A DNA stretch of 64,000 nucleotides from NCBI RefSeq assembly GCF_035222485.1, contig NC_085920.1:5146001-5210000 (forward strand). The letters run 5' to 3'. Source of the stretch: Podospora pseudoanserina. Its lineage: Eukaryota > Ascomycota > Sordariomycetes > Sordariales > Podosporaceae. Below are positions 20,901 to 31,265 of the stretch, in pieces. Under the pieces are notes generated by a model that made no database searches, was not told where the DNA came from, and was given only the letters and a program-made list of their open reading frames with translations. Within the stretch, counting starts at the first letter, position 1; each line of letters starts with the position of its first letter. A program made the translations under genes and the position numbers.

Positions 20901-23802
20901 TTTATCGTTTCAAGAATGGCAAGCAAGAGTTCATCACTCCGATTGGCAACAAATCATTTTATTCGACACGAAGGCTACATTATGGCAAGCGGCAGGAACG
21001 ACAGGCACATGACCTTCCATTGGGTCCAGATCCGAGCTTTCCCTTTGGCCAACATCCTAGTCCACAGTCCAGGGGTGATGGGCACAACCTGTCTGTTTCT
21101 GATGGGCTACTATCACGTTTACAAGAGAGCAGAAAAGCTTCGTTTCCCGAGCTGACACCCCCACGCGACTGAGCCCGATGGTAATGGTGGGACCGGTAAG
21201 ATGTCGTGAGTGACAGGTACGTACAAGAAACTAACCTGCGCGTAGGTAACAGAGGATGGGGACCTAATGATATGGATCTCCCTATAGCTTTTTGCCAGTT
21301 ACGACACCTTTGCTTCTATTCACGCAGGATCGAGCGCTCGGGTCTGCGTGTACTTGGGACCGCACCTCAAACAACCAACACGACCCCATGATTGTGAGCA
21401 GTCAGTCACATTCGTATTCTTTCGGGGAACAGAGCAACATCCGGGCACATCGAAGGGTTGACGAAAAAGAAAAAAAATTTCTTCCCTCCGGCCGGCCGGC
21501 CAGTAGAAGCTTTGCGGCGAAGATTCTGCCACAATCAAACCCGCGTGGGGGTGCACTCGTCCAAGGCGATGAAAGCCCGAGAGCCTTGAAGCAAGACATC
21601 CATCCGCTGAATCGTCGTCAACATCACCCACGCCGGGTTGGCTGAAAAGCGCATCATCTCACACATGGATGGTAGCACCGAATATGCATGTGAGAAAAAT
21701 CCCTCAAGAACTTGGTGGCCATCGACAATCCTGGGGATAAGGCAATTGAAGACAAAGGCCGATTCTAACTGGGCGCTCTTGTTCCGATATTCGAAACAAA
21801 AAGCCCGATGCCGCGTGGTGGCCCTCTGCCCTGCGTATCAAGCCTTTTTTTGGCGTTTGACAGCCCCGCTAACCCACAGTTCTGGGACGGTACACCTCGG
21901 CCACTAGCCCTGACAGGCCGTGGGGGTTAGGCAGTTTGGGGTGTTCAGGGATATGGGCAAAATGATACAGAGTATCCGATCCCAAATGGACGCGGGATGA
22001 GGCGTTAAGAGAGAGAGAGAAAGAGAAATTGATAAAGTTGAGCGAATGCAGCCTGTCTCCAGTCAAGGCTGCCCCTCAAACCCACGGCGGCACCCATTTT
22101 GTTTCGAGGTGCCACCCTCGCATGTCCACGGACAACATCGTCACCGGGTGGCAGCATCACCACCAGCAAACTGCCGGGATCTCACCTGTGCCGTCCGGTA
22201 GACACTCATGTCGAGAAATGGACGACTCAATACAGCGGACAGCTGCATACCACCCGCTGCTGTACTCGGTGACGCGCAGTGTTCCTGTCTATTGTTTTGA
22301 TCGTTGCAGCCTTTCGTCCTGGTCCCATCAAAACGATCCCACCCCTCTTATGCATCTCTCGCCTGATTGAACAAAGAATTTCTTTGTTCTATTTTCCTCA
22401 CACTGTCCGGCCTGCACGTGGAGAAATCTACCTTTACCCTCCAGAACACCACTCATCGTTTCTTGCCGAATCACCAGAATCTGGGTTATAACTCCCGTGC
22501 CGTCCTGTCATTTGGGCACAAGGGAGGTTCGTGGCTACGGTATGTAGCCGAATCCTCGGGGGAATACCCCCTCCTTTGTCCTGGATCGGAAATAATCTCC
22601 GTTTTTTCCCCCGTGCTGCCTTCCCAGATATGCCTGGGAAACAAAAGTTACCACCGGCCGGGTTGAGGGAAAAGGCAATCTTTCCATATGCGCGATGGAG
22701 TGCCTTGGCTCTGCTTGGGATGCGTCTTTTGGTTCTAGACCTGATGTGGTGGTGGGTGAAACATGAGGTGAATTGAGGTGACGAAGTGCGAGTATGTTGT
22801 TGACGTCCTTTGTTGAACAGGACACAGGTGGTCCTGGGAAAGGCTTGACTGCGGGCGGTGCGGCGGCACTGATGGAAAGCTTTGAACGGGAGAGTGGGTG
22901 AGCGTGGGGGTTTTAGAGAACACATGGGTATTTTACGCCTCTTCCTGTCAGGTTAGACTCCCCCAAATCTTCGTCCAAAATCCGGGGTAACATGACAGGA
23001 GACAGCCAAGGCAGGCACAGGCCGGAGTGCGGTGGGATGGTGCATGTTAATTGGCATACACTAACCCACTTCTGCACCGACCAAGTTGGCTCTGCACTTT
23101 TCAGGATGGGTCGCGGCGTCTTCCCACGTACCATGCAGTGGCTACTTAGGTAGTGGAACAAGTAAAGATGGGCTATGCACACAAGAACTGTGTGGGCGGG
23201 TGGGCGCAATCATCGGCACATGCTGGTGACATTCACCGCCAGGGGAGCAAACTCTAATGGTTTCTGTCACCTGCGTTGGCAGGCGCAGCGGTGAGAGACC
23301 GACTGTACAGTAGATTGCGCACGGTAGACGACGCCAAACAAGTGGTAATCTGCCTATCCTATCTAGGGCACTTGAAAACTTGGGTTTTGTAGTCCGACCT
23401 GATAGGTCAATCTGCAATGCCGGTGTTGACACAAGAGCCATGTGCGAAACACCGAGACCCTGGTTCTCATGGGATTGCATCCCCCACGTACCCATATCAG
23501 CGGGAAGGATGAACTGCATATGAACATCTGAGAATGGTATTTAATGCTCAAACCGCCCTCTGGTTTTGTTTTTTTTCGCGGTGGTTCATCTCTGTCTCAT
23601 CATACCACTGACAGATATTTCCCTGGTAGCTACACCTGTCAGCCAACATGAGTTGACAAGGCTCTCCCATTTGCACCTTCCTACCTTCCCCAGTCACACA
23701 ACGATCGTCATCGGCCTCACCGCCATTACACGACCCACGTGTCCCGTTGCCCTCAACCTACCTGACCCATCCGCTGGTAACCGCATCGGCCGGCCATAAC
23801 CA
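17957..23802. other. long gene-free stretch (5.8 kb)
   Basis: No gene could be supported. A minus-strand frame of 163 codons at 22434-22925 and several shorter ones lack codon bias and splice signals. A GA-rich microsatellite-like run occurs near 22010-22025 and a GGCC-repeat palindrome at about 21489-21502. The last few hundred bases are probably the promoter and leader of the serine peptidase gene. Confidence 0.4.
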
Positions 23803-26095
23803 ATGTCCCGATACACCAACGTACGCCGACGTGCTGCCGGTCTAGGCCGGTATGCCGAGAACCCGGACCTGGGCAAGCTCAAGTACTGTCCCGACATCCA
23901 GTTAAACGAGGAACACCCATCTGTTCCTTTTATGCCCCCAGTGCCAAGCTTCAATGGCGCCAACGATATTTGGTCCAGCTTTCCCCGACCCATCGACAAG
24001 AATGACTGGGTGCGTCGGATCACAGGGGAGCAACCCCCTGCTCGAGTAGGGGAGTCGTCCCAAACGTCCCAGGCTGAGCTCGGGCGCCTTTCATCTCGGT
24101 CCTAGTGCGTCCAGTCTCGTCCTTTGATCTGTCTCTTTCACCACAATCTTCTAACTCGTCCACAGCTCACTTCGCGTGGGGGACTCCAACGACTTCGCCT
24201 CGGTCTGGGAATCGATTGTAATTCCTGCCCTTACTGACCTCCTCCAACAATACTGCGACTCTGACTTCGCGGTCGACGTACACAACTTCCCTGAGCTCTC
24301 CACAGATGCCGTCCCCCGTGTGATCTACATCACACTGAGCGACCATGTGGACCCCTCGTTTGAAGTATGACGGTTGCTCTTCATGACTTTTCTGTTAACC
24401 AAGTGCGTCATGTGCTAAGCAACCCTCTCGACAGGAAACCATCCGTACCGAGCTTGCCCACGCAGTTCCCACTCGCTTCCACCCCATCTACCTCAAGTTC
24501 CGTAGAGGTGGTCCCCAGAGATCCGGGATGTGGTGGGGCCAGGAAAGAGGCGACCATGATGACATTTGTGAGCCTCGCAACATCACTTACCGTCCCGCGC
24601 CCATAATGGGCATCTCGATCGGTCCAGTCCAAGTAGCCGACGCTGCTTCACTCGGGGGCTTCATCAAAATCGGCTCTGAGCTGTACGCCATGAGTGCCGC
24701 TCATGCCTTTGAGGATGCTGTCAAAAAGGGGCACGCCCGCGTTCATCACCCAGCTAAACCCGACTTCCCCAAGATCACGCCTAGTGATCCTCGCGCGAAG
24801 CAATACGTCATTGGGACTGTGGCTATGAAGACGCCGTCTGGGACACTTCGTCCATCGCTTACCTTTCAGAACACGAATTTCTCGGCGGAACGCACCAAGG
24901 TTGAGATGGATTGGTGTCTCATTGGACCGGTGAAAAACGGGAAGAACATAATCTCGGTGCCCAGTTTCCAAATGGATCGGTGCATTGCTGTGGAGCAGAC
25001 GGCGCCCGTTGAGGGGAACACCGAGGTTTATGCCATGGCGAGGACAAGCGGGTATTCGCTTGGTTTTGTATCTGATGTGCCTGGGTTGCAGAGAATTGGC
25101 GGACATCTGAGGAGGGAATGGACTGTCAGACAGTACTCCCCTTTCAAGCACCCGAGGGACAGTCGAGCTAGTGCGCCTTGGTGAGCTATGGTCTTTATGT
25201 CTTCTGTTTCATCTGACTAACCTTATTCATAGGCAAACGTTGAAGCAATGGGTGACTTCGGGAATGGGGGTGCCCGGAGACTCGGGGGCATGGCTGATGC
25301 GGCGCTCTGACAATGCGGTCATCGGGCTCATCTGGGGACGCAACCATGACTATGGTGATCCCCTCGAGCGAGTTCGTCTGACCTACTTCACCCCCATGGT
25401 GGATATCCTCAAAGATGTGCGGGAAAATGTGAGTTCCCAGGTGGCAGAGGAGACTGTGCTTTTCCCCACTAACACGAAGATAGTACACCGTCGGGGAAGA
25501 GGTCTCGCTACCCAGCTACTCGGCCACAGATCTGGCACGGGCTTCTGATAGCCAGCGTAGCGCAGTGCACTTGGATCCATCTCGAGACCCGTGGAATGCC
25601 CTGGCATCAGATGTGATTCAGCAGCATCGCCACACCCAAGAGGACCTCATCAGGGATCATTTCGTCGACAATAACATCCCTCCCTCTGGCGCAGTGTTCG
25701 ATTGCCCACCACATGCCGAGTCTGGTCTCAGTCTGATGGAGAGTTTGTCTGAGCCCATTGAGGCATCTGTTCTCGCAGCAGGTCGTCAAACACTGCCACC
25801 TTATAGCGAGGGCCATCATTCAACGTCAACTTTGCGCTCTCAAGATCGATTGCTTCTTGGAATCGGGGAAAGCGTATCAGTGCCCGATCTTTCCAGCTCA
25901 TCATCCATCCATTCGAGTGTCGGATCCATGGGTGAACCTTTTGATGCTATATCCGCTGGAAGTGGAGTGCACATTGTCGAAGAACAAGGCGTGCACGAAG
26001 ACATCATCGAGGTCGAAGAGCCTGTCAGGTCCAAAGCCTGTTTTACTGCTGCGAACCCCCCCGCCTTTCCAAGGTTGGGCTTCGTTCGGCCGTGA
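23803..26095 (+). CDS. intracellular trypsin-like serine peptidase, 5 exons
   Basis: join(23803..24104, 24166..24364, 24435..25180, 25233..25428, 25484..26095), predicted 684 aa. The four introns are 61, 70, 52 and 55 nt with good branch points (CTAAC, CTAAG, CTAAC, CTAAC), and every junction is in phase. A chymotrypsin-fold triad can be read: His257 in SAAHAF, Asp326 in VEMDWCLIG and Ser433 in PGDSGAW. There is no signal peptide or membrane segment, so it should act inside the cell, unlike digestive trypsins. The first ~200 residues form an unrecognised domain, and the last ~200 (from about residue 480) are Ser/Glu-rich and probably disordered. An in-frame TAA just before the ATG supports this start. 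Substrate and role are unknown; in fungi such domains also occur in multidomain immune-like or regulatory proteins, but that is inference. Confidence 0.85.
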
Positions 26096-29027
26096 AAAGC
26101 GGCAAGACTCTACGCCAGAGTTCTTGCAAGTTGCCCGATGGGTGCCAGTTCTCCGCAGATGCCGAGCCACACAATGTTCACTGCCTATCCGTCGGATAAC
26201 TCGGCTCGGTGATGATGGCGAGTGCGGGTATCCCAATACAGTATTCCTTGTCAAAAGTTGGTGGTTGAAGCCGAGTTGTTTGATTGCAGAGGTCTCGATT
26301 ATGGCTGCGACCGAGACTGGCTGGACCTGCCGTGGGTGGTGTCAGCGAGGCTACCATATTTCTCGGGCGACCACGGCGTTATAGCCATGGTGGCATCATG
26401 ACACCACAACCTCTTACGACCCGTCTGATTTTCTGACGATGCAGATGTTCTTGTGCCCTACTGGTGGACTGCTAAGATCTTTGCATCATTGATCACTCGT
26501 TGCCCCCACAGTCGCCTTGCTAGCCCGCACTCATCGAGTGCGGGGAAATCACGAGGCTGGAGAGCTGATTGGGTGGCCTTGTCTTCGGTCACCAGGGCCG
26601 CGAGACAGGCTGAGGAGGAAGAAAGCGCTTGAAAGGCAGATCGCGCCGAAGGTCCTGAAGGCACCTACTCAATAAGGTTCATGTGAGGCCCGGAATACCT
26701 ACCAGGCATACCCTTATATAACCCCGTCTACCTCTTGATTCGACCAAGGGATCCGATGCCTCCTTGAAGGCTGCGCTCTGGGTAGGAAAGGTGTGCCTGT
26801 CTTGGGATGTCTGCCTTGAAGCAAGGACTGTACCTCTATGCATATCCTGTTGGGTTGCACAAACCGATAATGCTACAGAACGTGTCGATTTCCACGCGAA
26901 ATCTTCTCACGTTTCTGGAAATCCCGGTGGCGCATGGCGGGGTAACAATGATATTGTTTGGCTGCATATACCATACTCGTTGTGAGATAGAGGCAGCAGC
27001 AAAAATGAAGAGAAACAATCCGCGGGTTGGATCATGGCCCCCACCCCACCTTGGCCGCTTTAACCAAAGGTTGATTGGGACCTCCTCACTGTTGCATACA
27101 GTGACGTCGAGGTAGAAGCACGGTGTCACAGGCTCACCGAACATGGAATATAAAGGATCCTCAGGATCCCCTCAATTTGATCAAGTTTGGATCTAGGCTG
27201 TTGGCGGCACGGCTGCCGTCTAGCCCGTCCTGCCTGCCAGGGCTGAACAATATCTCCGTCACAGTCGGTTGTGCGAGGACCAAATTGTCGTTTCTCTCAT
27301 CAAAGTTGGTTGGGGGCGTAGCGTTCCAAGCATTCCCGCCCTGCAGATACGTTGAGTTGAGTATGTGCCGCCAAAGGGTTGCAGATTGCTGGCCGCCTAC
27401 CTGCGTATCGGGGGGCCTCGAGATGCGACCTTCGTTTACCCCGCAGGAACCGAAGAAATATCGCTTGGATGAAAGATGTCGGCCTTTTTGTCCCTCGGTT
27501 GCCGAGTCGGAGGGTTTTTTTGTGAATAGCTGCTGACCCGAACGAATGCACCTCTCGGCGAGTGGGCTCACCGACTGGAAGGCATCCATCCTCTCTCTGA
27601 CTGAACTTCGCAGCAGGCATCTTCAGCTGTGAGAAAGATGACCAGCCTTCATGTGCAAAGCAGTCACTTGAGGCTCCCACCACGTGCTTGCAAAGCTTGT
27701 AAGCTTCGAGCTTGGCTTGAACACTTCCACGCGCCGGGCGCGGAAGCTCCCTCGCTCTAGCGGCATGTTTCCCGCTCTCTGGAAGCAAGACCTTGTTCGG
27801 GATGTTTCCAGCCATTCTACAAGGCGACCACGCCTTACCCAAGTTAGCAATTATAAGCCTGGTAACCAATCGCAGTGGAAGAAAATGTCTGAGGTTTGGT
27901 GCCTGGCAGACCGATGACAATCATGGGAATGAGTGGTAAATGGGTAGACAATGGGGCCAATTGGGTGAGGACATCATGACATGGGTCAACCAACACCCCG
28001 ATAAGCCGCCTGTGAGGGGGAAAAAGCGTCATTCTATACGCCACATACAAGCTTTGTTAATAATCACCGCAAGCAAAAATGCAATCACACCGAGAACGGA
28101 TCTCGAGAAGAAGAAAAGTCCTCACGTCAGAGGAGGGGGCTTTTCACCTTTCAACCCACAACAAGGCGACCAGAGAGGCGAAGCAAAACAAAACCTGTGA
28201 CTTTCCGATAAGGGGAAGGAGCAAATTGGACACCCCGTTGTAGCTATTTCCATTCCATCTGCAGCTTTTGCTGACCCTCCCGCCCCTTGTCGGACTTACA
28301 ACTCCTTTTTGCTTAGGTGTTACAAGCTCGAGTCGGAGAATGCAACAGAAAAGGATTACTGTCCTTACACACGGGGGAGCGGTGAAGCATACTTGGTATC
28401 ATCAGGAGCCGAGCAGCATGTCATCAGACAGAGAGGGGAAAACTCTGCGACTCCGGCTTCGGTTCGCCTGACTGGCAACTTTGTCGGTGTTGCTTTTTGG
28501 GAAGGAGGCCGTCATGGAACAGGAAGTTCCAATGCCCACGTTTTGAGGCTTTTACAACACCCCTCCCTTGTCGAGCATGAGCTGCAATAAAAGAAAAGGC
28601 CCAAAAGCAGCGACAAGCGGGATGATAGGTGAAGAAGAGACGCATCTGATGTGGAAATTTCAATGCCAAATCATCAAAACGAACAAAGGTTGACGTCGGC
28701 CCGGCACGACGGGAGTGGCTATGTGCTTGGTCGGCCGGGCTTGAGACGAACGAATGACCTGTCATGTCTGGAAATCTGCGAGCAGCCGACTTCAGATTGA
28801 GCACTGGCCAGGAGGAGACCAGTTCACGATCGGGGGATCTCTGTGCCGCTTACTTGCTTTTTTGATCGATTCTTGTGCGGCTTTGCCGGGTGGGAAGTCG
28901 ATAAAAGTGCAGAAGTGAAGATGCTTTGATTCTAATGACATCAACCAGAGGTATTCAACCTAACAAAGAGAAAGACAAAGCTATTATCTCGTCAACTCCA
29001 CAATCCCATTGTGCTCTCCTTACCACC
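26096..29027. other. gene-free stretch (2.9 kb)
   Basis: Nothing convincing. The longest frame is a minus-strand stretch of 206 codons at 27300-27920, which lacks codon bias, has no recognisable domain and is overlapped by other long frames; treated as chance. Confidence 0.4.
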
Positions 29028-29309
29028 ATGCCCCCAGTCAAGTACCTGTACGTTTCAAATATCCCAACCTTGATTCACTCATACAAGGAAATATATCGAC
29101 GAACTTGGAATGAAAGGCTTGGTTACCAAGCATTTGTAGTTGAAAGAGGTGACGGAGGGTATATGGGCAATGAGATAACTAAGGGCCAGAATGGTCATAC
29201 GTGAGCATGACATTGTATTCCTACAACTAACCAAAGACTTTTTGTTGCACACCATGGACGAAATAGCTGGTATATCATAAGGATAGTGCAATATAGTATT
29301 CTAAACTAG
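29028..29309 (+). CDS. possible small gene, 2 exons, uncertain
   Basis: Candidate join(29028..29200, 29267..29309), predicted 71 aa. The ATG has an excellent fungal context (TACCACCATGCC) after a pyrimidine-rich leader-like sequence. The candidate 66-nt intron has GTGAGC, branch ACAACTAACC and AATAG, and splices in phase. The protein (starts MPPVKYLYVS, ends with a hydrophobic tail) matches nothing I know. Codons are AT-rich and unlike neighbouring genes, and the 3' end runs into the inverted 21-bp repeat tract at 29301-29361. Further splice-like signals follow (GTAAGC 29375, TTGCAG ending about 29412, GTATGT 29442), so the locus may be a decayed or longer multi-exon gene. Confidence 0.25.
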
Positions 29310-29361
29310 GCCTCGAAAGGTGAATTATAGGCCTTCAAGAGCAGTTAGCAGGCATGTATCC
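29301..29361 (-). repeat. 21-bp repeat family, copy 1 (inverted, 3 units)
   Basis: Read on the minus strand, about three 20-21-bp units are visible, two of them TCTTGAAGGCCTATAATTCA and CCTTTCGAGGCCTAGTTTAG. They share the core CTTTCGAGGCCTA with units at 49.5 kb. The third (29341-29361) is more diverged, with GCCTGCTAACTG. Confidence 0.6.
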
Positions 29362-29775
29362 TATTGAAAAATATGTAAGCTAATGGCCGTTGCGCGGTTT
29401 GCTGACTTGCAGTGTTGATTGGAACGACGTGAAAGAACAAGGTATGTGTCCTTTGTCCTTAAGAAAGTATTCGTGTAGAGGAGCACACAGAGACATTATC
29501 CCGCTTTTTCATCAACAAAGCTGTTGTCTCTACCCACAATAGGGGTAATCCAAGTAGACGTGCTCTCATGCGAACTGCCTATTTAACAACCACATCTCCT
29601 CTCCAAATCCAATTCTCGAAATCATCATCAACCATCTCATCATCTCATCTCATCTCATCTCAACCCACTTTCTAGTCTTGAAACCAACAAACTTACAAGG
29701 CTAAGTTTTTACACTTTCAAGTTATCACCAACACCAACAAACCACCACTAACCAAAACCCCCAAACACCAACAAA
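29310..29775. other. promoter and leader region of zinc mini-protein
   Basis: Contains the rest of the inverted repeat tract, a possible TATA box, a run of CATCT repeats and a long C/A-rich leader ending directly at ACAAAATAGCC. An in-frame TAA lies about 27 nt before the ATA codon. Confidence 0.45.
29580..29586 (+). promoter_or_regulatory. possible TATA box of zinc mini-protein
   Basis: TATTTAA about 190 bp upstream of the expected start codon position, followed by a C/A-rich leader with pentanucleotide CATCT repeats (29633-29661). Motif and spacing only. Confidence 0.3.
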
Positions 29776-30066
29776 ATAGCCCGCACTACCACCAGCCGCC
29801 GCGTCACCACCCACACCGTCAACGGTGTCACCCAATCCATCGAGCACGTCATCGAAGAAGAATGGTTCAACATGTGGGAATGCTGCCACTGCGCCCACGA
29901 ACTCGGCTGCCGCACCTACCCCTACAATTGCCCTTACTGCCAAAACCGCACCTGCCGCCGCTGCGTGATCTTTGACGCGGTCAAGATCACCTCTTACTCA
30001 CGCAACTTGGCTACCGGTGAGTACTACAATGTGCGGGAGGAATTGATCAGGCCTCGACCTTGTTGA
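29776..30066 (+). CDS. small Cys-rich zinc-binding protein with ATA in place of start ATG
   Basis: Open frame of 96 codons from ATA 29776, or 64 aa from the first ATG at 29872. The core has cysteines spaced CCHC ... C ... CPYC ... CRRC, typical of small fungal zinc-ribbon or knuckle proteins. The 32 codons before ATG 29872 (starting ARTTTSRRVTTHTV) are strongly C-ending, so they look translated. The expected start context ACAAA-ATG-GCC is here ACAAA-ATA-GCC, a single G-to-A change at TpG, and an in-frame TAA just upstream prevents extension. Options are near-cognate AUA initiation in a good context, a leader intron ending at AATAG (branch CACTAACC present, no good donor seen), or use of the internal ATG. 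No function is known beyond probable metal binding. Confidence 0.6.
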   Translation: MARTTTSRRVTTHTVNGVTQSIEHVIEEEWFNMWECCHCAHELGCRTYPYNCPYCQNRTCRRCVIFDAVKITSYSRNLATGEYYNVREELIRPRPC

Positions 30067-31265
30067 GTAAGGGTGTAGGAGTAGAGCTGTAGGAGGAGGG
30101 GTGAGTGACTGGGTTTTTCTAAGGTAAGTAATGGTGGAAGTGTGTGAGTGAGTGGGTTGAACTGACATTTAGAAGATTAATTAGAAAACACGAGTTGTTG
30201 ATCAACTATTTAAAGCTGTCCCCGTTTGCGTTTGAGTGTTTGTGATTCGAATTTTGTTATGTAACCATTGCAAATAAATGCCATACCCAGGTATCAGAAA
30301 AACCCTCATGTTGCCATGCATTATGTTCTCAGATTTTGTGTTGTGGACTCTTGCTGGTGTAGTTGTTCTCCATGTCACTTCTTCTGGGCGATGTCTTCTT
30401 GTTTTTACTGATATCAAATTTTTATTCTCATTTAGAGAATATTCCTGTTTTTTTCCAAAGTACCAAACCATCACATAGAAAGCCAGAACCTCGCCAAAAG
30501 ACAAGTAACAAACGTAAAGATCTCTCTTGATACAACGTAAAAGGAAGGTTATTCATAAGTGTCGTAACGTAATTGGTGATGTGCATGACTCTTCCTTGCC
30601 TTCGCCATAAATTCAAGACAAGGGACGGGAAAACGGAAGCATGTGAAAGCAAAAAGACCACACACACACTCAAACCAATACCAAAGATAAAACAAGCACC
30701 AAAGTATTACTCACGGCTCTCTTTGAAAATAACGTGTGACCAGCCCTTCTCTGGTCGAGAACAATCAAGAAATCTCGTTTGTGTCTGTCTCTCTCTCGCT
30801 CCTCGACTCGTCCCCTGACACCCCTCCATCATCTTCCAATATGCTGCCACTCCCCTCACCCAGCTAACGCATATCGTTTGCTCTGTCATCGCCCCAAAAA
30901 TGTCGGCTCGCCTTGACGGCCTGACAATCACCCACAAAGGGACCATCAAAGGCATGTCAACGGCAAAGGGAGGCTAGCAGAGGAGGTCCTGCTCAAGCAA
31001 ATGTCGAAGGTCCAAAGAGTGAATATAACTCGGCTTCCCCGCAGGTCAGACCAAGTCGCTCGGCTTTCACCGCCGCCTTCTGTCAGCCCTTCAAAATGCT
31101 GTGGCTTGTCCCTGTCATTACAAGGGGTTTGCCCCTGATGATTTGTGCTGGCAATGCGAGTGTTGACTCGAAGCTGGATTTGTGTGTCCGAGCTCCGAGT
31201 GCTGGGCAATAGGAGTGTTGTTGATAGTTGATAGATGCCAAAAAAACATCGATCTGCTAACATTC
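30067..31265. other. intergenic, convergent 3' region
   Basis: Lies between the convergent zinc mini-protein and EST1-like genes. Nothing coding is supported. Confidence 0.45.

Noticed and set aside
22434-22925. Minus-strand frame of 163 codons
   Set aside because: Arg/Pro/Ser-rich without codon bias or any motif; probably chance.
27300-27920. Minus-strand frame of 206 codons
   Set aside because: No codon bias, no domain, overlapped by other long frames, and no intron structure.
29633-29661. CATCT repeats as a separate repeat element
   Set aside because: A short pyrimidine-rich microsatellite in a probable 5' leader, common in fungal leaders; reported only with its gene.
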